Part shown: piece after piece, positions 23,330 to 33,209 of the stretch
Numbering within the stretch: the first letter of the stretch is position 1
Layout of the letters: each line of letters begins with the position of its first letter
Origin: Hippasteria phrygiana
Lineage: Eukaryota > Echinodermata > Asteroidea > Valvatida > Goniasteridae
Assembly: GCA_037893225.1 (NCBI GenBank)
Contig: JAZGUH010000158.1
Location: forward strand, 248,001 to 312,000
Direction: 5' to 3'
Length of the DNA stretch: 64,000 nucleotides
Program-made: the position numbers and the translations under genes
Notes under the pieces: generated by a model
Told to the model about the DNA's origin: nothing
Seen by the model: only the letters and a program-made list of their open reading frames with translations
The model's database searches: none

Positions 23330-23500
23330 CAAACCGTGGACCTTTAACAAAGAGGACAATAGGGTCCACGATTAAGTCAAAGGTCCACGATTGAAAATCG
23401 TGTACAAAACATATGGGAGGCCTTCCGAAAAAGTTAAAGTATAAACAAAAGAGGAACAATGGGAGGTCCGCGATTGCCTGTGTTTACACACTCGTGTGTA
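23330..23500 (+). repeat. Segment shared with 1075-1262
   Basis: Carries GTCCACGATT repeated twice, ATCGTGTACAAAACATATGG, CTTCCGAAAAAGTTAAAGTA and AAAGAGGAACAATGGG blocks that also occur, in the same order, on the minus strand at 1075-1262. It lies between the LINE tail and the P2X7-like exon fragment, so it may be a promoter or 5' region of the element's former gene. Confidence 0.5.
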
Positions 23501-23589
23501 CGTGTGGATGTATGCTGTTGTTGAGGGAACCAGTCACGGGAAACATTTCTCGTCGTGTTAAAATCGACAAACAGAATCTTTTGGATCTG

Positions 23590-23798
23590 AATCTGACAAT
23601 CAAGTGTCGATTTTAGACTTGTCGATTCAGACAATTCTTCGGAACATTATTGGGGCGAGGAAGAGGAGGAACTTGGAGCTCGTCCGTACATGTATGAGCC
23701 AGAAGGCGAGAGTAACAGCCAAAATACTTGAGACTCCGAATCGGACTCTGATGCGGATCGCGGTGAACGACTTGAAAACAATGATTGGTAGGCTAAAT
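23590..23798 (+). pseudogene. Fragment of a P2X7-like zinc-domain protein exon
   Basis: One frame reads SDNSSEHYWGEEEEEL followed by GARPYMYEPEGESNS, then, past an in-frame TGA near 23730, DSESDSDA and ERLENNDW, ending at TGGTAG near 23788-23793. The acidic stretch, the PY(M/Q)(Y/F)EPE motif and the RL.N.DW motif are the N-terminal signature of the multicopy invertebrate proteins labelled 'P2X purinoceptor 7-like', which continue into a zinc-binding C.C..C domain. That domain is missing here. The G-GT at the end could be an exon boundary. The stop and truncation make it a pseudogene carried inside the composite element. Family assignment is from memory of the motif. Confidence 0.45.
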
Positions 23799-24021
23799 AA
23801 CACTCTTTGAGTCCAAATACGATGGTATTTCGGTTCTACTGGAAAGAGGGGAAGACTGACACCATCCTTAGTGGTGTTGCTGAATCACCCCCTCCTGACT
23901 TAAACAATTTTTAAAAAATGCTTACGTGAAATAAAAATATACAAACAACACACAGTTGTGTTTCAAATGTTTTATTTCATCGATATACACAATAAAAACA
24001 AATTCCATTGCACCCACCCTT

Positions 24022-25641
24022 TAACTTTTAAGGTTGTTGAGGAGCATTTTTCAAAACCTTATCCATTAGCACTCCCACACCAATAACATTTTAACAAGTT
24101 AATTTACATTTCTAAATACTTGAGGTCTGCTTGGAGCTTGGTTCCGGGTGGGGGGGGGGGGGGGGGGGGGAGTAGAAAATGGCCCTTCAGGTGCCTGTAA
24201 GGGCATGTGTCTACATTTAATTCAGAGTTGTTGATTGAATAAATCCTGCCTGTGGGCAAGAATCCATCTGACCATGATCTGACACTGGCTGACCAGGTTT
24301 GCACATGTCCACCCAAATTAGAATATATCAGCTCTGGAGGGGTGAAAAGTTGATGCTAGCCTGTGGGTGCTTTTGACACATTTTTGTCAAGGTTGGCTCC
24401 TGCAGATGAGGGAACACAAGAGGTTAATCTCCTGAACTTTTGATAGGTTTGGCCACTGTATGGCAGAGTTTTATAGGAAGATCAATGTAGGAAGATCAAG
24501 AGGCCTTTACAATTGGATAAATTTCTGCTTGAAATGCGAGGACTTAAAAATCACTCTTTTCAGTAATAATTTTGTTGTCCTTACTATATCTTGGCAGATG
24601 CCAAAGTGACACAAATACATTGCTTCAGCTTACTAGATGGTAACTGAATGTTTATGCCAGAGAATACACACCCATCACATCATGATAGAAATTAGCTTAT
24701 GCACTTGTATTAAACTGTTTTGTCAATTTCTGTCTCTTGGGGAAAACTGCCTGAAAATTGTGGGGAAATTGCCTGAAATTGGAAGGGAACAAACAGCTTA
24801 TCGTTGTGACTAAAACCACATAACCCACATGTAAGCCGACAGCATCACTTTTTTAAAGAGGCCTGTTTTTTTCTCTCAGTGATGAATGTAGGTCTTTTGT
24901 CATGTCTTTTTACTTTGTTCACGTTTGCGTTGTTGATCTGAAACAATTGTGACTGGACAAGCTGTAATTTGTATCTCAGTGGTGTTGTCTTTACTACAAA
25001 ATATAAATGGAAATCCTGAATAATCTTGCAGCTGACAGACCATGTAGGGCCTATACATGTATACACATTTTGTACATTTGAAGAGTTGCTCTTACAATTC
25101 AGTCTGCTTAGAGTTGGGATGGTTTCTAGATGTGTGGTCCAACAGGGATAAATATGCGAATACCAAAAATGCCTTTCAAATGCTAACGCGACTTGTCTAA
25201 GAAAATCATATGTTTGCATAACCGAGAAGCGAGGATAATGAATACTTGTACATATTGTGCAAGACACAAAAGACTGGTATAAGGAGTGACACACTTTGCA
25301 GTATCTGCTAGCATCTTGTGATAGCAAGGGTGAGTCAAGTTTGTGTGGCACCAGTTGACTTACACATGTCATGCCCCTGATCTCAGCTGCAGACTGAGTG
25401 GATGGAATTCATTGAGGGCCAAACCATAAGTGACAGCAGGGGGGAAGTGTGACCTCTTGATACCTCATCTCACCTGAGAAGTGTCCTCATTCTAAATCAT
25501 GTCCGCCATAACCTGACGAAGAAGGGTTCACTTTCAACATGTGACATTTCTTGCACTAGTTGCAGTGGTACAGTTGTTGTGTGCGTAGGGGTGCACGTAC
25601 CCTATGCATGTACAGTAAACACGCAGTGTACATCTACAAAT
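24022..25641. other. No gene recognised; one 175-codon minus frame
   Basis: A poly-G tract lies at 24150-24170. The minus frame 24845-25372 is the longest non-repetitive one in the window (175 codons) but shows no domain, signal peptide or codon regularity. In a sequence this AT-rich, one such frame in 64 kb is compatible with chance. Confidence 0.4.
24150..24170. repeat. Poly-G tract (21 bp)
   Basis: Uninterrupted G run in unique sequence. Confidence 0.95.
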
Positions 25642-25818
25642 GTACAAAGTTTGATAAAAGTTAAAGCAGTGTCACCAAGAAAATTGGAGCTGAATTTTCG
25701 GCCTGACTAGGCCTTCATCGGAGCTGGGAGTCGGACTGAGATGAAGGCCTAGTCAGGCCGAAAATTCAGCTCCAATTTTCTTGGTGAGCACTGCTTTAAC
25801 TTTTATCAAACTTTGTAC
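25642..25818. repeat. Near-perfect 77-bp inverted repeat with hammerhead-like motif
   Basis: The left arm 25642-25718 and right arm 25741-25818 are complementary throughout except for one extra base in the right arm, with a 22-nt spacer. The right arm begins ATGAAGGCCTAGTCAGGCCG and continues with AAAATTCAGC. GGCCU-AGUC-AGGCC can form a 5-bp stem directly followed by GAAA, and upstream is CUGAGAUGA. This resembles a hammerhead ribozyme core (CUGAUGA–stem II–GAAA), with two extra bases in the first box. Such motifs are known in Penelope-like elements. I could not fit a convincing stem III and NUH cleavage site, so activity is doubtful. Confidence 0.8.
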
Positions 25819-26601
25819 TTTTCATCAGTGTTACGCAGTTCTGCTTCATTTTGTACATTACAAATGTACATGTACATGTACATGTACATGTACATACATG
25901 AATGTGCTGCACATAGATTTTCAGCATTTTCATACTATATCAGCCTCGGCCTGTTCAGTTGTTAAAGGGCAATTGGAATGGAACTTTTTAAGTATCCAAT
26001 TAACCATCACTTTCTAACCTGTCTTTTGCCATTTGGCAGGTGTTAATGATCTTTCATTTGGAGCAGTTATGCTTTGTGATTTGCTTAGCAATATTCTCTG
26101 CTTAGCAGTGCTAAAGAATTGGCCCAGAAGTAAGGTACCTATATGCAATTAACAGCTTCTTTTAGCTATATCACCGCATACATGTCAAATCTTCACAAAA
26201 ATCGCCCATTGATTCAAGTTTAGCCTTAGTGTCCTCCATGGTGTAACTTGCTCATATAGGTACACTGAAATGCACCATCATTGGTGGACTAAGGAACCTT
26301 GACAAATGGGATATTGGTCTGTGGTGTGACCTCTTTCCTAAATCTTCATGGCCGCTTCTCATTGTGATTGAGGTTCATCCTTCCAACCATTGATCACCTA
26401 ATGTAATTGACTATATCACCTTGGCTTCAATTTTAGTCAGTTATGGACAACAGACACAGTGCATTACTTGTTGAATTTGATTGTTCCGGAACACACCTGT
26501 AGACAATTAAGTCTGCCAACTTCCAATATGTGTGCATAAATTGTATGTGTCATCTGTACAGAGGCTCATTATGGCATGAGACAATAGGGTAAATGTGATG
26601 A
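25819..26601. other. No gene recognised
   Basis: Unique sequence. Contains the (ACATGT)n tract listed separately and, near 26075-26120, GCTTAGCA motifs resembling the repeat class at 45739-45960. Confidence 0.4.
25866..25895. repeat. (ACATGT)n tandem palindromic hexamer
   Basis: About five tandem copies of a six-base unit that is itself palindromic; the whole tract can form a self-complementary cruciform. Confidence 0.9.
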
Positions 26602-26609
26602 CCAAGGTT

Positions 26610-27719
26610 TAAGGCTGTTCGATATCCATTTATTTTGATACCGAAATATCGGCAGAAAAATATCGCGATATTCGATATTATCGTGATGACGTCACTTTTT
26701 CATTACCGGAAGAACGGAGGAATAAAAAATACATGACGGAAGTCACCACGGCATCATGAGATCGGGGCCACTGCCGGGATCGGGCCCGCTGGGATTGAGC
26801 GGCAGGAACGGGGGGCCGGTTTGACAAAGCTTCCCTTCGCTCGTTGAGTATTTGGAGTTTTACGACATTTACCTTCAGTTGGCTACTTTATGGCACTCCA
26901 GAAAGACTAGCGTTTGTTTCTATTTCAGCATTGTTGATTAGTAACACAGATGATAATACCATAGAGCAAGGCTCTATGATAATACCATGGACGATCACAT
27001 GCGAGCTGTCAACAAACGATCGTGTCGTATATTTTGTGAAGACGACATGACATTGCACAATGTACAATGGATGCGTGGCATGTGTTCTAATCTTTTCTCA
27101 AGACGCGGCGCAGTTCGCTACACGTAACTACACCTAACTGCGTGTGCCTTGTACACTGGGGAAAGACGTTGGCATTCAGTGCGGTTGCTTGCACTTGACG
27201 AAGGCTAGCAACAAAGCAACGCGCACGCGCAGATGCGCTACATGGGTTGACCTTATTGCAAACAATTGCCATACCCCTCGATCTCAAGATGAGTTCGCAA
27301 GCGTGTAGGTACGTACATTGTACACTGGGAATAAGACGTTGTTTGCACTTGACAATGTACGGCGCGGAGGGTAAATCGTTCGGAAGGTAAATCGCGCGGA
27401 GCGGAGATGTCATGTCGGGGTTTAGAAAACGGTCAAAGAAAGACACATTTAGTGCATGTATGTATTTTTTTATTCCTCCATGGTACATCATGATACATTA
27501 TATACTATTCTACCGTCCAATAATTGGAAATAACTGGAATTTCGAGCAAAGTAAACTGGACAAATCCACACGTAATGCGGCCAAAAGAAATATATCGCGA
27601 TATTCTTCGGTATATCGAATTCCCCGATATTCCGTTTTTTTTTTAAAGGGGCCGATACGATTTTCGATATGAAAAAGATATCGAAATATCGGGAAATATC
27701 GTCATATCGAACAGGCTTA
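26610..27719. mobile_element. 1,110-bp hAT-like element, TAAGSCTGTTCGATAT ends
   Basis: Left end TAAGGCTGTTCGATAT; right end ATATCGAACAGGCTTA. Perfect 8-bp direct repeats CCAAGGTT flank it (26602-26609 and 27720-27727), the duplication length made by hAT transposases. Subterminal DNA is packed with ATATCG/CGATAT motifs at both ends, likely transposase-binding repeats. The interior has no recognised transposase frame, so it appears non-autonomous. A related old fragment is at 8543-9080. Confidence 0.85.
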
Positions 27720-27921
27720 CCAAGGTTGCCTTCATCATGCTATTCTTCCTGGATCCAGTTCTTTGTATTGATACCACAGACATACCCAAGGAATCCTTAC
27801 GATGTACAAAATGGGAACCCTGGGTTATTTGTTAAGATTACCTGGATATTTAGTAATGGGGAAAAGGATTTAAGGGTGATAACATAACAGTGGGGAGTGG
27901 TCTGTAAACTTTTGTGTCCAA

Positions 27922-28785
27922 AGCCGTGTTTCATTGGACTTTTTCTTCCGCAGTCTCGCAGAAACTTACCGCGACTTACCATGCGTTCCCACTTGGACTT
28001 TTATAACCATGACAGAACATTTATTTGCCTTGCGAGGCTGGCTTAATGTTGTGGGCACTGTGCACAATCACCTCTGACCTAAACGGGATAGATGTGGTGA
28101 CCTAGCGTAATTTTTCGCACGCTAAAATTGCATTAAATAGTCGGCTACCATACCGGACGCGTCAACATGCATCTAGTCTAGTTAATTTATTGAAAATGGC
28201 ATCGTCGTCAAATGCACCGCCGATTTCCAAACCCTCCTAAAAAAGAAAGCCGACCCAACAGGTGGTATAGTTCCAAGAGGAAGAAGAACCGGGGCTACGC
28301 AGAAACTGTTGGGCTGATCGCGATTTGGGGATCTCTGCCTTTCCCAACATTTCCCCCAACATCTAACCCAATTAAACCCCCTCACAAAATCGATGAAATC
28401 TGCCATGTTTCAAGCAGCAAATGGACGAAAAATTTAGCTGTTGTATGCACGTACGGGGTCATCGGTCGGAGACAGGGAACCATTATCACCATACCACCAT
28501 TTTCGCGCACACGCTAGCGATAATCCCTGTGTAGTTGACGCAATACAGGAAGTTGCATTGTTTACACAATGGTTTTCCGTGGGGTTGTTTCCATTGGACC
28601 TTTTATCGTCCCTGATGACTTTCAGCGGCCGCGTGGCAATCCTCCGTGACTGCTTTCGGCCTGGTAGTTTTACATCACGGTCGTGGTAAGTTGACAGGGA
28701 CGTTAGTTTACCGCATGTCCCCATTGGACTTAATTTTGTCATTCTACGGTAGATTGACAAAAATAAGTCCAATGCAAACACGGCT
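27922..28785. mobile_element. 864-bp TIR element, GCCGTGTTTCCATTGGACTT family (copy 1)
   Basis: Left end AGCCGTGTTTCATTGGACTT; right end AAGTCCAATGCAAACACGGC, its complement with one indel and one change. The flanking interior (CTTCCGCAG, CTTACCGCGACTTACC, GGACTTTTATAAC) matches the copy at 37727-38395. This copy has about 250 bp more in the middle (about 28130-28385), which contains the degraded SANT-like frame. The shared TIR core with the 16170/17389/62011 family suggests related transposases. Confidence 0.75.
28196..28345 (+). pseudogene. Degraded SANT-like transposon reading frame
   Basis: ATG at 28196 opens a short frame (MASSSNAPPISKPS) that hits TAA. Frame shifts then give a basic stretch (ADPTGGIVPRGRRTG) and, in a third frame, ETVGLIAIWGS. 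That last pattern resembles the first helix of Myb/SANT-like domains (E-T-x2-L-I-x-I-W-G) in PIF/Harbinger accessory proteins. It is absent from the shorter copy at 37727. Interpretation as the remains of the parent element's DNA-binding protein is an inference. Confidence 0.3.
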
Positions 28786-29048
28786 CAAGTCTCCATGTAC
28801 ATGTACCTGTACATTACTTAGGAGAAGTAAAGTGTGTTAATTTTTCCTCAGGTGAAGCTTGTAATATTCATCTGTTTAAGTTTTAGATGTGAGGCTGAAT
28901 GGTCCTCAGAGACCTATACAGTACATGTAAACCCAGAAGCAGTGGGGAAAAAAAAAAAAAAATTCCTCGCAAGAAGTGTATTACAGGAAGTACATGTAAT
29001 GATTATTGCTGGTGGGAAGAAACTCATATCAATTTTCATTGAAACTTA
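28786..29048. other. No gene recognised
   Basis: Short unique stretch with an ACATGTACATGTAC tract near 28794 and a poly-A run near 28950. Confidence 0.4.
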
Positions 29049-29052
29049 TTAA

Positions 29053-29266
29053 CCCCTTGCGTACGGAGGATGCCAAATGGCGCAAAAAAACCCCAGTGGC
29101 ACCAGGCCAGATGATGCCATTTGCCGCTATTTGTGCAGTTTCAATCCATTGTTGGATTATTGTTTATGTTACGCTTGACTGCACAAGCACATTGTGTCCG
29201 TTTCACTTGGCTGCCAGAGCCGGCACTACACCAGGGCGACTCCTTCAATTAACCGTACTCAAGGGG
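29053..29266. mobile_element. 214-bp piggyBac-like MITE (second copy)
   Basis: Flanked by TTAA at 29049-29052 and 29267-29270. Ends CCCCTTGCGTACGG and CCGTACTCAAGGGG are complementary with one indel. Shares TTTCAATCCATT and CACTTGGCTGC-type blocks with 23062-23255. No coding capacity. Confidence 0.85.
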
Positions 29267-29270
29267 TTAA

Positions 29271-31420
29271 TAAGGATGCATCTCAAAAGTCGGAACCTAT
29301 AGAACGTTCTGTCTGGAAAATCACCTGTTGGAAATACCTGCTGTTACAATTGGGAACACTCACTGTTCCCACTGGGAATGGCAGGGGCACACCAGACGAC
29401 CCTATACTGAAACGTGTATCTACATGTATGCACATGAACGGCCTTTTCTTGTTGGGAACACAGTGCATTCCCAATGGAACGTTTATGGGCCAGTAATAGT
29501 AATATGAAAACAGTAAGTTTTAGAATGAAACTAATCAAAGGGCAAACTTACTTACATGTAACAATTTTCTAAAAATCAGGTGAAACCTACAGGTACGTGT
29601 AATTTTGCCCACAAATCTTCACTGTATAAAGATTTCTATCTTTAAACGGGAAACACTTATGGCAGCAGGGTACTCGCTCAGTGCAGGATCCTCGGATTTT
29701 GATTCCAAAGATTTATCTACAGGACTCAACAGTGCATTGTATGAGAATCCTATAGGCCTACAATGTAAGTCCCATTACAGTATAGGAACAGCTAGCCACA
29801 CACTGCATGCAAGGCACTCGATGTATACAGCGTTGAAGACCTTTTTAAGTCAACCCAAATCCCCCCCCCCCCCACTACAAATGATAAAACAGTTGCGGGA
29901 TCATCTTCGCAAGTGACAAATCCCGGCCAATTGGAGTAGCCTGTTGTCAAATTGAAGCTGACACAAACTAGGCACAAGCAAGTTTGTTCATCACTCAGCT
30001 CTTCCTTTCCCCCAATCGCTGGATTTCCCCTCAGTTTAGCTGGACGATAGCGTGCTAAGCGCTCAGATCAGGTCATGAACTCGTCATCGTCAGGTGCTCG
30101 GGTAAGAGAAAACCCCTGGCCTGCTGCTGCCGCTGCGGAATGCGTCGGCTTTGTAGAGTTTTAAAGACGAGGAAACCGGAGACGGCGTCTTAGTAGTGAA
30201 TACGGGCCAGCTTAAAAATGATTCCACCCAATTAGAAGTAGCTAGGATACAGGAACAGTATAAATCATAAAATAATAGAAAAAGGGGTGTGTATGATGCA
30301 CACATAGCTGCATGGTAGATCTCTTTCTCTTGAACAAATCACAGTGGATGGAATGTTTCTAATGAGCCGTGTAATACCAGGTTCCCCTCTTCGTGTTGAA
30401 ATCTCGGTGTGCACATCATAATGCGTGTAATTGCTCTTAGTGTAAGTTTTCAAAAGCAATTTCCTTTTGTCCGAGCACACATTAAATTAATTGACCATCA
30501 CTCAGTCAAATGTGGCAAGACACTTTCCTGTTTTGAACACGTAGGAGATGGTCAATTTCATTTTGTTCTTAGAGGTTATATGCCTTAAATTGTGTAGCGG
30601 AAGGAAGCACATGGAATCAAGTGAGATGAGGCCAAATGTGTGTTCACATTCATTTCAGAAGTCATCTTGATCTCATGAAAGACACACCAAAGAACCAAGC
30701 ATTCATGTGGTTTCTTTTTGTTTTCACTCAAAGTGGGGTCTTTAGTTGTGTTCAGCTGACTCAAACAGTTTAAAATGTCAGTGGTTTACAGTTGTGCTTC
30801 GAATCTGTTGTTCAACCAGACTTGGCATGCTCAATCACACATTTGTGTTTTGTGTCTTTCCATGACATTCAGTGATGCTGTTGGACATCCTGAGAAATAA
30901 GTGTGTGTAGACTTCAAAGAAAGCAATCTTATTTCCGAGTTTTATATGGCTTATCTGAGGACACAAATTTCAGGAATAATGAATTTTGGTTTGAGTTTTG
31001 ACATATATTGAGTTAAAAGCACATTTCAATAAAGTTTTTCAAGTTTTGTAGGATCTACATATATCAAGCTTGAACTTCCGCATCTTTTTGCATATTTACA
31101 TCAAATGTTACATCATGTAGAAGAAAATAAATGTTTACTTTTACGAGTGTTGCAGTACAACTACATGTATCTTCGGGATGTGACTCCTGTTTTCCTGAGG
31201 CAGGCAAAGAAAAAATACAATGATCTGAAGGGGTGAGATTTGTCAGGATTTGAACTGATTTCAGAACTTGTACAGAATCTCTTTTGGAATCTGGAATTCC
31301 TGAGGTGTTACCCTAAAGGCGTTTTTACAAATAGAAACAGGTATTTTGAGGGGTGTCTTTAGGCTTCCCATGTTGTATCTTAAAATTGGGTGTGATCCCT
31401 GGCTATACGGCATTCTGGAT
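29271..31420. other. No gene recognised
   Basis: Mostly unique sequence. A frame at 29659-29765 (start MAAGYSLSAGSSDFDSKD) ends beside a GTAAGT at 29764-29769, but there is no good acceptor. A poly-C run lies at 29861-29873. Confidence 0.35.
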
Positions 31421-31582
31421 TTATGACTTCTGACTAGCGCCCACCCGAACAAAGATACTGACAATTTGGGAGACTACCAACATAGGGCAAGACAGCTCAG
31501 TTGGTAGAGAGCCGGTACGGTTTTCTGGAGCTCGCAGGTTCGAATCCCGCTTCTGCCAGTTTCTTTGTTCACTTTGAAAAAA
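31421..31582 (+). mobile_element. tRNA-derived SINE-like repeat
   Basis: Begins around GACTTCTGACTAGCGCC, continues CCGAACAAAGATACTGACAA before a tRNA-like body, and ends TTTCTTTGTTCACTTTGAAA. The same leader, body and tail occur at 2254-2457. The tail follows the T-arm directly. Confidence 0.75.
31486..31558 (+). repeat. tRNA-like body of the SINE-like repeat
   Basis: 73 nt with A-box-like CAGCTCAGTTGG and a canonical B box GGTTCGAATCC, ending in CCA. The acceptor GGCAAGA pairs imperfectly with TTCTGCC and the anticodon arm does not form a clear stem, so this is tRNA-derived rather than a working tRNA. The 2278-2350 body is about 80% identical. Confidence 0.65.
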
Positions 31583-31700
31583 TATATATGTAATAAGTTG
31601 AGATGTGTTAACAAATAAATGAGCATTGTCTGAGCTAGCATTTTACAGCCCAGTGGGCAACCAGTGTAGGTTCATCAGGGCGATGAATTTGAGGTTGCCG

Positions 31701-31725
31701 CGGGCAACTGGGCAACTGGGCAACT
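31701..31725. repeat. Short tandem repeat, GGGCAACT(G)
   Basis: Three tandem copies of a 9-10 nt unit, GGGCAACTGG. Confidence 0.8.
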
Positions 31726-31801
31726 ATTAATTTGGCTACCCTTAAAGTTTAGTAACATAGCTGCCAGCGTGGTATAAGATCTCATTGTGTTTTTGTTGCA
31801 G

Positions 31802-31834
31802 CGAACCTGCGTGTCCATGTTGGCCTTCACATGG
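31802..31834 (+). CDS. Candidate 33-nt microexon reading like a C2H2 zinc-finger end
   Basis: A pyrimidine-rich acceptor (TGTGTTTTTGTTGCAG) ends at 31801 and a consensus donor GTGAGT follows at 31835. The 33 nt between, read in phase 1, give ANLRVHVGLHMG, and the next two unspliced codons would begin GE. The spacing L-x2-H-x3-H-x-G is that of the helix and linker of a C2H2 zinc finger. The upstream cysteines would have to come from a preceding exon, which I could not find in the window. Length and phase are compatible with a symmetric exon. A chance match is possible because the segment is so short. Confidence 0.25.
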
Positions 31835-32467
31835 GTGAGTGGATGATTGTTTTAATCCCGGCGAGTATTATATGATCATAGAGGTGATATGACAATGTCG
31901 CAACAGTTGATTGGGTGTGGCTATCTTTCCGTCGTAATGACATCACTATGTCCTGTCAGGAACTGTGGATCTACCCTTAGGCTTTCCATTAGAAAATTAG
32001 CGAATTTCCTCATTCATTAGATTCCGGCCAACCTGGGGATGACATCAGAAGTGATGCACATCTGTAGGTGGCTCTTCAAGTTGTTGGCAGGTTTATTTTA
32101 GGGATGCAGCGACGTAATTGATGACTTCTTGTTGGAGGGTTTAATTTAGGATGGGATTCAGCTGCTGGATGTGTTCCTGAGCATGCTCCCTCTCCTACCC
32201 CAACCCACCTCGCCCCTCCTTACCTCTCCTGTTGCCAGGTTTATTTTAGGGATACACCTATGTGATTGATGACTTGCTGTTGGAGGGTTTAATATACATG
32301 TAGGATGGAGCTCCAGCTGTAGGATGGGTGCAAAGTGTGCTATTAACCATCACCACCTATCCTGCCCCCCCCCCCACCTCTTTCAGTTGTTGCTGGGTTT
32401 ATCTTAGGGATGAAACTGTACAATTCATGACTTGTAGTTGGAGGGCTGAAGGGTTTAATCTAGGACA

Positions 32468-32484
32468 GGGGGGGGGGGGGGGGG
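32468..32484. repeat. Poly-G tract (17 bp)
   Basis: Uninterrupted G run in duplication copy A; longer in copy B (35804-35824). Confidence 0.9.
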
Positions 32485-32716
32485 CTCAGCTGCTGGATGG
32501 GTGTATGGTGTGTTCCTGAGCATTGCTCTCCTATCCTGCCCCACCCTGTAATATAAATGGGTACCCAGTACTAGCATGTGGTGGGAGGCCTACTTGTTCT
32601 GATTATGTGCCATCTATAGTATGGGAGGAATTACTCTTTGCTTGGTACATCATGATGTGCTCTGTTGGTTTTCAGCTCCCTGGCTTAAAAGTACTAGCTT
32701 GAGAGGCCAGGAGTAT

Positions 32717-32736
32717 CCCCCCCCCCCCCCCCCCCC
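32717..32736. repeat. Poly-C tract (20 bp)
   Basis: Uninterrupted C run in duplication copy A; the matching run in copy B is at 36057-36077. Confidence 0.9.
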
Positions 32737-33209
32737 ATCATGTCTCAGCCTTCCACATGTGATGGTCTTTCAGCTGTTTTATGTTTTGTGTCACTGAAAA
32801 CTGCGAATGTCACGTGAGAAAATACAGTAGGAAACCAGAAGACCCTGCAGTTCAGTGGGTGGGGTCCATGGCTTAGTGGAAAAACTCTTGATTTTCAATT
32901 AAAAAATACAACACAGCTGTTCTACCTGTGCGTTGAGCCATAGTGCCAGGTGAAAACTAGCTTTCCTGCCCTGACAATCCATATGTAGTTCTGAAACTGG
33001 ATATCTTAATAACAAATCAGAAATGTACATTGTGTTTACATTTCATAGATGCACACACCATGCAGTGCCTAGACAAATGTCATATAAAACCCAAAGGAAC
33101 ATTCTCAAAGGGACCTTACGGAAATATGAAATTTCCGAAATCCGGCAAAAGCAGCATGAAGTGCACTCTTCCACTTCACATGCCATTGGATCTCTCTCAT
33201 CATTCATGA

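Larger units (their letters stand above)
21336..24021. mobile_element. Composite host element enclosing four other transposons
   Basis: Left terminus AAGGGTGGGTGCAATGAAAT; right terminus ATTCCATTGCACCCACCCTT, complementary over about 18-20 bp, with TA on each side. The stretch between holds a hAT-like copy (21509-22324), a LINE fragment (22408-23324) and their own insertions. Sequence belonging to the host element itself is 21336-21508, 22325-22407 and 23325-24021, about 0.95 kb. The last part carries a P2X7-like zinc-domain exon fragment and AATAAA-like signals on both strands near 23925-23995. No transposase was recognised, so the superfamily is open. Confidence 0.6.
32081..32767 (+). repeat. 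Segmental duplication, copy A
   Basis: Nearly identical to 35403-36108 from TTGTTGGCAGG to ACATGTGATGGTC, differing mainly by point changes and by poly-G/poly-C lengths. Inside, a unit containing GG(G)TTTAT(T/C)TTAGGGAT and TTGGAGGGTTTAAT is repeated about three times, so the duplicated block itself has an older tandem structure. Confidence 0.9.

Noticed and set aside
26844..27491. Transposase frame inside the 26610-27719 element
   Set aside because: The available frames (68 and 134 codons) show no DDE, zinc-finger BED or hAT dimerisation motif.
29605..29916. 103-codon frame with a GTAAGT inside
   Set aside because: No acceptor of quality upstream, no domain, and the end of the frame runs through a poly-C tract.
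2278..31558. Functional tRNA genes at 2278-2350 and 31486-31558
   Set aside because: The bodies share extended flanks with other copies, lack a clear anticodon stem and have mismatched T or acceptor stems; they are tRNA-derived repeats.
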